Made by a program: the position numbers and the translations under genes. Positions 15,834 through 23,960 of a stretch of 42,008 nucleotides of DNA are shown piece after piece. Every line of letters begins with the position of its first letter. The stretch's first letter is position 1. This DNA comes from an uncultured Lachnospiraceae bacterium (GTDB taxonomy: Bacteria > Bacillota > Clostridia > Lachnospirales > Lachnospiraceae). A model generated the notes under the pieces. The model searched no databases. It was not told the origin of the DNA and saw only the letters and a program-made list of their open reading frames with translations. Location: NCBI GenBank assembly GCA_910585075.1, contig CAJUED010000031.1, positions 3,862 to 45,869 on the forward strand, read 5' to 3'.

Positions 15834-15945
15834 GATATAATGGCATGAGAACAGGGAGAGAAAAAGGTTCCGGAACATCTGTCTTTAGCAGAGAAAGGTA
15901 CCAAGCGTGTTCCGGAACCATCAACAAAAACATGCTCATTATATC
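15834..15945. repeat. 112-bp nested inverted repeat (MITE-like or structured RNA)
   Basis: Outer arms GATATAATGGCATG (15834-15847) and CATGCTCATTATATC (15931-15945) pair with one bulge. Inner arms GGTTCCGGAACA (15866-15877) and TGTTCCGGAACC (15908-15919) pair perfectly, and each inner arm is itself a TTCCGGAA palindrome. It lies between the converging ends of the MFS gene and the AbiEii gene. No T tract follows, so it is not a plain terminator. Confidence 0.65.
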
Positions 15946-15981
15946 AAGATATGAAGTCCACCTATTTCTCTGCTGTATTTT

Positions 15982-16932
15982 TCATAATTCACTCAAAATG
16001 TATTCCAAATTTTTCCATTGTTTTATGATAAAATCAAATGATAACAAGTCCTTTTCCGAAAAAACATAATTCCTCTGCATATTCTGATAAGCATCTTTGA
16101 GAGCTATAGTATCAGGCAGACCACAGAATATCTTAAAGTCGGAGAATTTTTTATCTGCCAGGTCACTGCCCGTTCTCCGTGTTTCCTCCAGTCTCTTATA
16201 TTCTGACATTTTAAGAAACTGCTCAATATTTTCAAGCATATCCTGAATCGGCTGCAGATCCAACATTACTCCCACATCATAGATATGCTTTGCAACATCA
16301 AAATACATTGCACGTTCATAATAAAATTCTGCCGCAAATATCTTATCTACAAATATTCTCTCCAGGCGGATTGTGTTGATTCGGAATGGAGCTACCTCAA
16401 ACTGTTCACGCAAAGTGGCCTTCTGCTCATCTGTAGCGTAGGTGTAAATAATAGGTTCAATCTCCAATGCCGAAAAAGGTTCACTGACAGTAAATGAAGT
16501 TCCTTCCACTTTAACGTACCCAAATCTTTGAAGTGGATCATCCGAATCCACGGTTACGGCTGGTACATAATCATAGACTGCTGTAATGCTCCCTTTTCTA
16601 TCATCTTCCAGTTCTTTTCTGGATGTTCTGGGTAGTGATATATATTTCTTTGTTGCCGTTTCCAACCGTTTTTTCACCTGACTCCCGCTACAACTATCAA
16701 TGCATACTGTCAGGTCAATATCCTCAGAAAAACGGCGGATACTTTTCAGAGCCTTATATAGTGCAGTACCCCCTTTAAAATATGCCGGAAGATTTTCCTG
16801 TTTTTCGGACAGTTCTTTTAAGAGGAGCGTAACATAGTAATCTTTCTCAAGTATATCTTCTCGGATCCCGGTAACACCATGGATAAGCCCAATGATGTTT
16901 AAAAATGAAAATTTATCTCTGTGCAGTTTCAT
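15982..16932 (-). CDS. AbiEii-type nucleotidyltransferase toxin (type IV toxin-antitoxin)
   Basis: 316 aa. AbiEii proteins are DUF1814 nucleotidyltransferase-like toxins; characterised members stop growth by transferring nucleotides to tRNA or to another target. The catalytic core is visible: FKGGTALYKAL followed by RRFSEDIDLTV, i.e. the GG[ST]xLxK and RxSxDIDL motifs (about 54-83), and a later VDKIFAAEFYYERAMYFDVAKHIYDV segment that matches the family's DIxD-type region. The ATG at 16932 is chosen because GGGAGG lies five bases before it. It overlaps the upstream antitoxin gene by 20 bases, the usual abiE arrangement of translational coupling. Whether it protects against phage or only stabilises DNA cannot be read from sequence. 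Confidence 0.88.
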   Translation of the reverse strand: MKLHRDKFSFLNIIGLIHGVTGIREDILEKDYYVTLLLKELSEKQENLPAYFKGGTALYKALKSIRRFSEDIDLTVCIDSCSGSQVKKRLETATKKYISLPRTSRKELEDDRKGSITAVYDYVPAVTVDSDDPLQRFGYVKVEGTSFTVSEPFSALEIEPIIYTYATDEQKATLREQFEVAPFRINTIRLERIFVDKIFAAEFYYERAMYFDVAKHIYDVGVMLDLQPIQDMLENIEQFLKMSEYKRLEETRRTGSDLADKKFSDFKIFCGLPDTIALKDAYQNMQRNYVFSEKDLLSFDFIIKQWKNLEYILSEL

Positions 16933-17581
16933 ACAGACCTCCCAGCATAATATCAATCGTTTTAATAAGTATTTTTGAACTGTAAAATTTCCTTGCCATA
17001 AAAATTAAGGCATCTGTGTCAAGTGCTAATGTTTTTACAGTTCCCCTTAACAGTTCCTCCGGCCTTACCGCATCAACTGGGGCCTTATCCAAATCTCTTA
17101 TTATATCCAAAATCTGGAGATAGCGGTAATTGGCACGGTTTACATTTACGGAAGGCTTTCTTATCTCAACCTGTATACCGGAAGGCACTCTTTTTGTATA
17201 CATATTCGTTGCAATACATTTCTTCTTCGGCATTTGGGACACCAGGCCCAAACGATTAAGCACAGATAATCCTGTTTCGTATCCGATTACATCATCTCTA
17301 TCATATAGCAATTGTCTGCAGAATAAAGTTTCTTTGTTCGGTGTATAATATCCAAATGCCGTTTTGATTTTTTTACAGTAGACCCCCTTTTCTATCCGAA
17401 AAATCTTATCAGCTTTTTCCAATCTGGCCATATTTACATTAACTGCTTTTTTAACGTCTGCTTCAGCCAGACCTGTTTCCTTTGCAACATACTGTGTAAT
17501 CTGAGCTGTTAAAATTGGCTGGTCGGTTTCCTGCCTGTCTATATATTGGATTAACAAATTTCTATATCCTATATGGTTCAT
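16913..17581 (-). CDS. AbiEi-type antitoxin/transcriptional regulator
   Basis: 222 aa, the cognate antitoxin of the downstream AbiEii gene. AbiEi proteins have an N-terminal winged-helix DNA-binding domain that represses the operon and a C-terminal antitoxin domain; the pair is type IV because the two proteins need not bind each other. Here residues 1-70 (QYVAKETGLAEADVKKAVNV, MARLEKADKIFRIEKGVY) fit a winged helix, and YYTPNKETLFCRQLLYDRDDVIGYETGLSVLNRLGL fits the family core. AGGGGGT lies about seven bases before the ATG. A consensus promoter at 17638-17666 reads into it. Autoregulation is expected from the family and I cannot point to a sure operator. Confidence 0.85.
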   Translation of the reverse strand: MNHIGYRNLLIQYIDRQETDQPILTAQITQYVAKETGLAEADVKKAVNVNMARLEKADKIFRIEKGVYCKKIKTAFGYYTPNKETLFCRQLLYDRDDVIGYETGLSVLNRLGLVSQMPKKKCIATNMYTKRVPSGIQVEIRKPSVNVNRANYRYLQILDIIRDLDKAPVDAVRPEELLRGTVKTLALDTDALIFMARKFYSSKILIKTIDIMLGGLYETAQR

Positions 17582-17637
17582 GCGGATACCCCCTGTCTGT
17601 TATTATGTTTACATTTATTATTGTTTTTTATGTGATA

Positions 17638-17666
17638 ATAATAACATTTTTTGAAAATATAGTCAA
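17638..17666 (-). promoter_or_regulatory. Sigma-A type promoter of the abiE operon
   Basis: On the - strand, TTGACT (17661-17666) and TATTAT (17638-17643) are separated by exactly 17 bases, about 57 bases before the antitoxin ATG. AbiEi would be expected to repress near here. Confidence 0.75.
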
Positions 17667-18079
17667 ACCAAACATTTCAAACTTGGGATATCATGACTTT
17701 AGCACAACATTGGCACGGTTCTGTTCTTTCCCCGCAAGGGCATCCATGCTATACCTGGTACAGTCAAAAATTTGTAAGGTAGTCGTTTCTCAACCAGGGA
17801 GACGACTGTTTTTGTTGTTATTAATAATAGCATTAATTTATCTTCAGATTTAAGGGTAAAGAATTCACCATGATGCGCTGCTATAGAAACAAAGGGTGAA
17901 AAATGATGCAATTTTGATGCAACTATAGTGTAATATCAATATAGGTATAAATGAGATAAGAGAAAGTACCGGAATATCTTGGGATTTTACAGGCTGTCCG
18001 CATTACCAAAAGCGCATTTTTCAGACATGCGGCGAGCCACCGCAAAACAGGGACAAAAGTAAAAGAGTGAGGGGAAAAT
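17667..18079. other. Intergenic stretch between abiE and the lipoprotein gene
   Basis: No gene is convincing. It contains the hairpin at 17781-17814, a TGATGCAA direct repeat (17904-17911 and 17915-17922), and an AT-rich segment around 17930-17960 that could hold the promoter of the lipoprotein gene. The GC-richer piece 17700-17790 has the look of a gene remnant, but I cannot identify it. Confidence 0.45.
17781..17814 (+). terminator. Terminator-like hairpin
   Basis: AGTCGTTTCTC (17781-17791) and GGGAGACGACT (17798-17808) form a stem with two weak pairs, followed by GTTTTTG. No gene upstream on this strand is recognised, so it may terminate a lost gene. Confidence 0.6.
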
Positions 18080-20689
18080 ATGGGAAACAAAAGGAAAACA
18101 AGGGCAGGCATAGATATTCGAAAAAAGGCTGCTGTGTGGAAAACAGCCCTGCTGTTAACCGTTATATTATTGATGGCTGGATGTAAATATGGATGGGAAG
18201 AAGGTGGCGCAAAGACAGATACCGGAGAAAAGGATTTTTTCGCATATACAGATGAAGAAAACCGACTGTATCTATGGAAACAGGGAATAGAGGAACCGGT
18301 ACTTTTGACAAACAATGCATTTGTGGAAGACCAGCTTGGTATATCAGATATATGGGAAGAAGAATCGGCGTCAGAAGCAGATTTAGGGGAAGAAGAACCA
18401 GAGGCAAAAGAATTGCGGTACTGGGAAGAATGGGATTACTGGCAGGAATGGGATGATACCAGGGGAGACTGGGTTTGGAATCATGAAAGGGTTCTGGGCA
18501 GTGTTCTCAAGGAAGGGCTGGGAGAACTCCTGTATTTTCCGAAGAAGATGCGCTGGGAAAAGGTACGCATGAAAAGAAGCAGCGTGGAAAGGGAGGAGGC
18601 TCAGAAATATTCAAGCGGAGAAACAGTGGATGCTTATGCGGATGTACGGTTATTTATGTACGATTTGTATGAATATGACGGCAGTGATGCGGGGATGTCC
18701 GATGGAGACAGGGAAAGAGCTGAAGTACCGGAAGGTAAAAGTGAACCGGAGTTTCAAAAGTCAGAGAATGGGCAGAAGATTGCGGATGATGTGATTTTTT
18801 ATCAGCTAGATGGCCGGGGAAAGGTGTGGTACTGCCGGGTAGAGGAAGAAAAAAGAGAAGAATATGAGGAAAGAAAAGAAGAAACAGTCGAAAAAGAATC
18901 TGGCGTAGAGGGTATAATTGATGTAGAGGATATATCCGGCACAGGAGATATATCTGACGCAGAAGAAACATCTGGTGAAAAACGAAGAACCGTTAAAACC
19001 ATACTTTACCGATACGACGGAAAAGAGTCGGTAGCAGTTGCGGAAATAAATGGAAGAAAGAAGGATGGCATTCGTGTCAGTCAGGATGGAGAATATGTTA
19101 TTTTTTATGACCTGGATAACGGGCTGTATATCTGCAAACCGGGAGAAGAAGCGGTTCTGCTGGCGGAGGAAATAGATACGGATATGTTTTCGGAATCCGG
19201 CATTTATACGGATGATAATATGAACAGAATTATTTATATGGAAGATAGTGCGATACATATTATTGAGGACAGGAAAAAGGAGAAAGAGTGGAAGATTGAA
19301 GGGACGGGGGAATATCTGATGGCCGGCATGTTAGGAGATACGGGAGATAGGATATTTACCCTGTCTGTGGAGGAAGAAACGCCTTATACGGACTGGATTG
19401 TAAGGGGAGAAGGAATAAAGGATGAGAGTACAAAGCAGCTTTGGGAGCTTTTAGAGAAAAATAATTCCCAATATCCGGTTCGCTGTTATGCCAGGATTAT
19501 GGATATTTCCGCAAAGCCTGCAAAATGTGTGCAGGAGGAGGAAGGCTATCTTTTGTCATGGCCTTCCGGGGATAATATGGAAACGCCCCATAAGGTTTAC
19601 GGGATGGAGATGATTCCGGCAGATTCCTTAAAGAAGGTGCAATTGTCGCGGCTCCTTGGGGAGGATACTGCGGCGGATGTGTTGCAGGATTATGAGGAGA
19701 GGAGCTGTGATGAATTTTACAGGGAATATTATGGTGAGGAAAACGAAGAAAATAGTTTGTTTAATGCCTTAAATGAACATTTGGATACAGGTCTTTTGTC
19801 TTTGCAGGCACAGATATGCGTTGTGACGGAAAAGGAAATACGCTGGATAGAAGAATATCCCAAAGGGATTGGGGTGATAAGCTCAGAATATGGAGAAAGC
19901 GGCGAGCGCCTTTACATGATGAGCTACAGGCATGTGGAACAGCAGGAAAGCGGATACCCCTTTACCTTTTTCTCCGGTTATCTGGAGGACTGGTTTATGC
20001 TGGATCAGGAGGGAAACTGTGAGATGTGGGTGGAGGCAGCAGACGAGACAGCAATCAGGGGCGACGAATTGTTTTATACCCGAAAGACGGGACTGGAGGG
20101 AAAGGTAAGCTTATATCGCAGCAGCACTCCTTCCCGTATTGCAAAAGCGGAGGAGATTCCTGTAGAGAGCATTCGGAAATTCTATGGCGGGGATGCAATT
20201 TTGTTTTTGGCGGAAGGGATTATAGAAGAAGCTTTAGAGGAAGAAAGTCCGGAGAAAGAAGTTTCAACGGAAGAAAAGTTCAAGAATGAAGCTTCGGAGA
20301 AAGAAGTCTCGGAGGAAGAAAAGGAAAACAGTCAGGAAGAAGCCGTGAAGAATACGCTGTTGCTTTGTGATGAAAATGGAGTCAGGGAGCTGGAAAAGGA
20401 TGTGGATCAATACGGATTTTATGGCCCGGAGAATGTATGGATATTAATGGAATATAAAGAGCAGGAAGAAGCGGGGCAAGTGGATGCGGATGAGTGGGGC
20501 AGTGATGATGAATGGTGGAGTTGGGAAGAAGATGAGGAAGACGGAATGCGAAAAGGCGGGAGCAGTCTGTATGTATATGAAAATGGAGAGAAAAAGCAGA
20601 TTGCACAGCGTGCAGTATGGATGCTGGAACCAGCTAAGGGAAAGCAGACAGGGGATGAGACCATGACGGTATCCTGGGTGTTTGAGTAG
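18080..20689 (+). CDS. Large, highly acidic lipoprotein, probable beta-propeller
   Basis: 869 aa. A basic N-terminus and hydrophobic core end in the lipobox LMAGC with Cys35, so it should be lipid-anchored outside the membrane. The mature part is dominated by Glu-rich tracts (about 90-115, 255-310, 715-760) and by repeated short beta-strand units such as FFAYTDEENRLYLWKQG, YVIFYDLDNGLYICKPGEE and NRIIYMEDSAIHIIED, the look of a TolB/WD-like propeller with variable acidic insertions. No catalytic motif is evident. GTGAGGGGAAAAT precedes the ATG. A signal-peptide-bearing LysM gene begins 29 bases after the stop, so the two are likely co-expressed and may work together at the cell surface. Function unknown. 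Confidence 0.85.
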   Translation: MGNKRKTRAGIDIRKKAAVWKTALLLTVILLMAGCKYGWEEGGAKTDTGEKDFFAYTDEENRLYLWKQGIEEPVLLTNNAFVEDQLGISDIWEEESASEADLGEEEPEAKELRYWEEWDYWQEWDDTRGDWVWNHERVLGSVLKEGLGELLYFPKKMRWEKVRMKRSSVEREEAQKYSSGETVDAYADVRLFMYDLYEYDGSDAGMSDGDRERAEVPEGKSEPEFQKSENGQKIADDVIFYQLDGRGKVWYCRVEEEKREEYEERKEETVEKESGVEGIIDVEDISGTGDISDAEETSGEKRRTVKTILYRYDGKESVAVAEINGRKKDGIRVSQDGEYVIFYDLDNGLYICKPGEEAVLLAEEIDTDMFSESGIYTDDNMNRIIYMEDSAIHIIEDRKKEKEWKIEGTGEYLMAGMLGDTGDRIFTLSVEEETPYTDWIVRGEGIKDESTKQLWELLEKNNSQYPVRCYARIMDISAKPAKCVQEEEGYLLSWPSGDNMETPHKVYGMEMIPADSLKKVQLSRLLGEDTAADVLQDYEERSCDEFYREYYGEENEENSLFNALNEHLDTGLLSLQAQICVVTEKEIRWIEEYPKGIGVISSEYGESGERLYMMSYRHVEQQESGYPFTFFSGYLEDWFMLDQEGNCEMWVEAADETAIRGDELFYTRKTGLEGKVSLYRSSTPSRIAKAEEIPVESIRKFYGGDAILFLAEGIIEEALEEESPEKEVSTEEKFKNEASEKEVSEEEKENSQEEAVKNTLLLCDENGVRELEKDVDQYGFYGPENVWILMEYKEQEEAGQVDADEWGSDDEWWSWEEDEEDGMRKGGSSLYVYENGEKKQIAQRAVWMLEPAKGKQTGDETMTVSWVFE

Positions 20690-20718
20690 AGCTGAGAAAA
20701 CGGAGGTTATGGGAAGGC

Positions 20719-22407
20719 ATGGCTACAAACGGGAAAAGAAAAAAGATAAAAGTATGGGGCATGTTTTTGATAAGTAGCATAACTGCAGGAGCATGGATGG
20801 GGACAGGTTTTCCGGCCATGTCTGCTTTGACATGCCCGGGAGCAGGCGTGGGAAAGGTCTATGCCAACGAGAAAGCTGAAACAGGAAAATCATCCGAAAA
20901 AACGGAAGAAACAAAAGAAACAAAAAAGAGCGTGGATGAAAACCTGGCCGGACGGAGAAGGGACAGGCAGACGGATGAGGCCCCCGGAAATTATGCTTTT
21001 TTACAGGGTTCTTTGATAGGAATGCAAGATGCGGAAGTGGAACCGGAAAATTATATTTTACTCCGTTCCCCATCAGAGAATTATACGGTAGAGCCGAGAG
21101 ACAGCCTCTGGCGGATTGGAGAGGCGGTTTTTGCTAACGGCGGCCGCTTTATGGAGATTGCAGAGAAAAATGAGTTGACTCACCCGGATTTGATTTGGCC
21201 GGGTCAGGAGCTGGAGATGCCGGACAGGGAATATTATCTGCAAAAGCCGTGGTGCCAGAGGGGAGAGGGATATTATCTTTCCGATGAAGGGGCCTTCCGT
21301 TTCCAGACGCCGGAACGCTGGCCTATGGCGACTTGCAGTCTGGACACCCATTTGAGCACGTTTATCGGGGATGATGTGAGTGTGCGGGTGTTGTGGGGTA
21401 TAGAAGACAATGAAATGGGAGAGGACGCCTGGTCGGAAAACTGGGAGGAAGTGTGCCAAAATATGGATCATACGGCCGAGGAAGTGATGGGAGAAAATCT
21501 GGAGGATATTTTCTTTGAAAAATATGAGCTGGAGAGCGGACACCAGGTATATAATATGTGGGCCTTTTTCCGGACAGAAGCCGGAGAACGGTGGACGGTA
21601 AGTGCATCCTATCGTTTCGGCCAAAAGAATCAGGTGGAATTTATTGGTATTGGGCCTGCGGACCATAATCTTGATATAGAAAAGTTGACTTTGTATACGG
21701 CGGCTACTTATGAGGAATATGAAGAAGAACGGCATATGGGATATGGAGACGGGGATGTGCTATACAAGGGAATGGAAGTGTGGGAATATCAGAATCTTCA
21801 CAACCCTTTTGTGCTTGCCGATGAGTGTGTGAACCATAAAACATGGCATGCAAAACAGGCGACGGAGGATGTAGAGGCGGACGAGGATTATGTGGTTTCC
21901 TGGAAAGAACCGGTACTGCCCGCAATGATCAGGGAGGCATTGCAGATAGAAGGGGATATCATGTACAGTGACGTGCTGAGGATTGACAGCCTGGAAGCAG
22001 TCGAGGATATAAGGTTTGATTACTGTAGTATCAACGAGGAGCGTTTTGAAGTGGACTGGAAAGACATTCCCGACGGGGATGCGCTTATAGAAGATATAGC
22101 GCTTTGTAAAAATCTTTACTCTCTGAAAATACAAATAGGAGATATTTCCGACTATTCTCCCATTGGAGAATTAAAGAAGCTGGGAGAACTGGAAATTAAG
22201 GCAGGACGGACAGTGAAGGATTTGGGCTTTCTGGATGAACTTAAGAATCTTAAAAAGTGTGAGCTGAAGAAATCCCTTGTACAGGAATTTGTGGATTCTT
22301 TGAGCGATAAGCTTTGGGAGAGAACATGCGAGGAGGAAGGGATCAGCAGTTTCAGGAAAGAATATGATGGAGAACCGGGACTGGCCTTTGAGAACATCAG
22401 CAAATAG
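20719..22407 (+). CDS. Exported LysM protein with C-terminal leucine-rich repeats
   Basis: 562 aa. A cleavable-type signal peptide (KRKKIKVWGMFLISSITAG, predicted cut near VYA-NEK at about residue 50) is followed by a charged linker. One LysM domain lies at about 120-165 (NYTVEPRDSLWRIGEAVF...NELTHPDLIWPGQELEMP), a peptidoglycan/chitin-type glycan-binding fold. A middle region (about 180-420) has no name I can give. Residues about 455-530 show leucine-rich repeat spacing (CKNLYSLKIQIGDISDYSPIGELKKLGELEI). The weak SD GGAGGTTATGGGAAGGC precedes the ATG. It probably sits on the cell wall. Co-transcription with the acidic lipoprotein gene suggests a joint envelope role. It is immediately followed by the mobile-element nest. 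Confidence 0.87.
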   Translation: MATNGKRKKIKVWGMFLISSITAGAWMGTGFPAMSALTCPGAGVGKVYANEKAETGKSSEKTEETKETKKSVDENLAGRRRDRQTDEAPGNYAFLQGSLIGMQDAEVEPENYILLRSPSENYTVEPRDSLWRIGEAVFANGGRFMEIAEKNELTHPDLIWPGQELEMPDREYYLQKPWCQRGEGYYLSDEGAFRFQTPERWPMATCSLDTHLSTFIGDDVSVRVLWGIEDNEMGEDAWSENWEEVCQNMDHTAEEVMGENLEDIFFEKYELESGHQVYNMWAFFRTEAGERWTVSASYRFGQKNQVEFIGIGPADHNLDIEKLTLYTAATYEEYEEERHMGYGDGDVLYKGMEVWEYQNLHNPFVLADECVNHKTWHAKQATEDVEADEDYVVSWKEPVLPAMIREALQIEGDIMYSDVLRIDSLEAVEDIRFDYCSINEERFEVDWKDIPDGDALIEDIALCKNLYSLKIQIGDISDYSPIGELKKLGELEIKAGRTVKDLGFLDELKNLKKCELKKSLVQEFVDSLSDKLWERTCEEEGISSFRKEYDGEPGLAFENISK

Positions 22408-22456
22408 CTCCTTTCTCGACGGTAGTGTAAAATAGTTTGTGTTTTTGAAAAAATGG

Positions 22457-22504
22457 CTCCTTTTTGATAGGAATGAAGATATGAAGATTTTTATCGAAAA
22501 GGAG
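22457..22504 (+). promoter_or_regulatory. Hairpin covering the ribosome site of the decayed IS256-like copy
   Basis: CTCCTTTTTGATA (22457-22469) pairs with TATCGAAAAGGAG (22492-22504) with one mismatch. The 3' arm contains AGGAG, the ribosome site for the ATG at 22512. Transcripts entering from outside would fold and hide it, whereas a promoter within the element would not make the 5' arm. Confidence 0.6.
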
Positions 22505-22511
22505 TATTTTT

Positions 22512-22717
22512 ATGGCTGTGGCTAAAGAAAAGATTCGACAGATTATCTCAGAAAACAACGTCACCAGTGTCGCTGATGTCTATTCCTTCCTTAAGAAAGC
22601 TCCAAAGACATCCTGCAGGAGCTGAGGGAGGCAGAACCGGATGCATCCTCCAGATATGGAAAACCGAAAGGAGAACTTACTGTTGATAATAAGCGCAGTG
22701 GTCATGGGACTATCCCA
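22512..22717 (+). pseudogene. 5' remnant of an IS256-family transposase (outer, older copy)
   Basis: From ATG 22512 the frame gives MAVAKEKIRQIISENNVTSV then ADVYSFLK, the usual N-terminus of an IS256-family transposase. A small deletion then shifts frame near 22593, and the next frame gives SSKDILQELREAEPD and LTVDNKRSGHG, which continues the same protein. The sequence is cut at about 22717 by the second IS. What looks like a later piece (ELYGIELSAKMVS) reappears at 27733-27768, so the two halves were separated by insertion. The element is dead, with a frameshift, the insertion and loss of the catalytic core. Confidence 0.8.
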
Positions 22718-22727
22718 AAGTTTGTGT

Positions 22728-22773
22728 AAACCTTCAAACTGATGTAAGATAAAATTACTCAGTTTGGAGGTTT
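22728..22773 (+). promoter_or_regulatory. Hairpin hiding the ribosome site of the inner IS256 transposase
   Basis: AAACCTTCAAACTGA (22728-22742) pairs with TCAGTTTGGAGGTTT (22759-22773) with a single G-T wobble. The 3' arm carries GGAGG for the ATG at 22778. It has the same design as at 22457-22504 in the outer copy. Confidence 0.65.
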
Positions 22774-22777
22774 TATC

Positions 22778-23887
22778 ATGGCAAGAAAAAACGAAAGTCC
22801 ACAAAAAGCAGCAATGAGGGAAATGATGCGTGATTACCTGAAGACTAATGATATCAGCATCAAAAATGGAACCGATGTCAATTCCGTCATGCGTGACATG
22901 ATGTCCGTGCTTCTGGAAGGTGCACTGGATGAGGAACTTGATGAAGAACTTGGCTACTCAAAGTATGATTACCGGAACAAGGATACTGACAACAGCCGTA
23001 ATGGGCATTCGAAAAAGACTATGCATACCAGCTATGGGGACATGGATGTGTCAATCCCCCGTGACCGTAACGGCGAATATGAGCCACAGCTTGTCAAAAA
23101 ATATCAGAATACCGTGACACAGGACATGGAAGAAAAAATCCTGTCCATGTATGCAAAAGGCATGACTACCGGAGACATTGAGTCCCACATGAAAGAACTC
23201 TATGACATGGACATTTCTGACAGTACGATCAGTAGGATTACCGACAAGATACTCCCCATCGTCAGGGAATGGCAGGAACGCCCTCTGGAAGATGTTTATG
23301 CCGTGGTGTTCATGGATGCCATCCACTATCATGTCCGCAGCGAGGGGCGCATTGTAAAACGCGCCGTTTACATAGCCCTGGGCATTGACATGAACGGGAA
23401 AAAGGATGTGCTGGGAATGTATGTTGGAGAGAATGAAAGCGCGAAGTTCTGGCTGTCCATCATGAACGGACTGAAGAACCGCGGTGTGAAAGATATCCTG
23501 ATCGCCTGCGTAGACGGTCTTTCCGGCTTTCCCCAGGCAATAGACGCTGTTTACCCACAGACAGAAATCCAGCAGTGCATCATCCACCAGATCCGGAATT
23601 CCACGAAATTCGTGTCCTATAAGGACATCAAAAAACTGATGGCAGACTTGAAACGGGTGTATGCAGCTCCAACCGAGGAAACTGCCCTGAACGAGCTGGA
23701 ACTGTTCAAGGATAAATGGGATGCGAAATATCCCAAGATCTATAAATCCTGGCATGACAGCTGGGCGACGCTGTCCACTTACTTCAAATATCCGGAAGCG
23801 GTCAGGCGACTCATTTACACCACTTATACCGACAAAAAAACTATACCGACATTTTGGGGGAAGCCAGAAGTTACAGGTATTTCCTGA
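22778..23887 (+). pseudogene. IS256-family transposase, 5' part, broken by insertion
   Basis: A DDE transposase of the MULE/IS256 type. Visible are the N-terminal helical region, SRNGHSKKTMHTSYGDMDV, then the first catalytic Asp180 (FMDAIHYHV) and second Asp246 (CVDGLSGFPQAI), and the CIIHQIRNS signature. Coding similarity ends at ...VRRLIYTT near 23822. The remaining 21 residues (from YTDKKTIPTFWG) are encoded by the inverted end of the inserted element. The third catalytic residue, Glu, is on the far side of the insertion at 27316, so the enzyme is inactive unless the insert leaves precisely. AGGAGG within a hairpin precedes the ATG. Confidence 0.9.
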
Positions 23888-23902
23888 AAAATGTCGGTAT
23901 AG
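23823..23902 (+). repeat. Left inverted end of the RIT-like element
   Basis: It holds TATACCGAC three times: direct at 23825 and 23843 and inverted at 23892-23900. CTATACCGACATTTT (23841-23855) and AAAATGTCGGTATAG (23888-23902) make a 15-bp subterminal palindrome. About 70 of 80 positions match the right end. Confidence 0.9.
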
Positions 23903-23905
23903 TTT

Positions 23906-23934
23906 TTGACCTTTTCTTAAATATCCTTCATGAT
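23906..23934 (+). promoter_or_regulatory. Candidate promoter for the recombinase operon
   Basis: TTGACC (23906-23911) and CATGAT (23929-23934) are 17 bases apart, with the -35 touching the inner edge of the left inverted end. Recombinase binding to the end could therefore repress transcription (inference). Confidence 0.45.
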
Positions 23935-23960
23935 GGAACAAAAAGAAGGGGCTTTTAATC

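Noticed and set aside
23823..23887. Genuine C-terminus of the IS256 transposase ending YTDKKTIPTFWG...
   Set aside because: These residues come from the inverted end of the inserted element; the same peptide appears from the other end in antisense.
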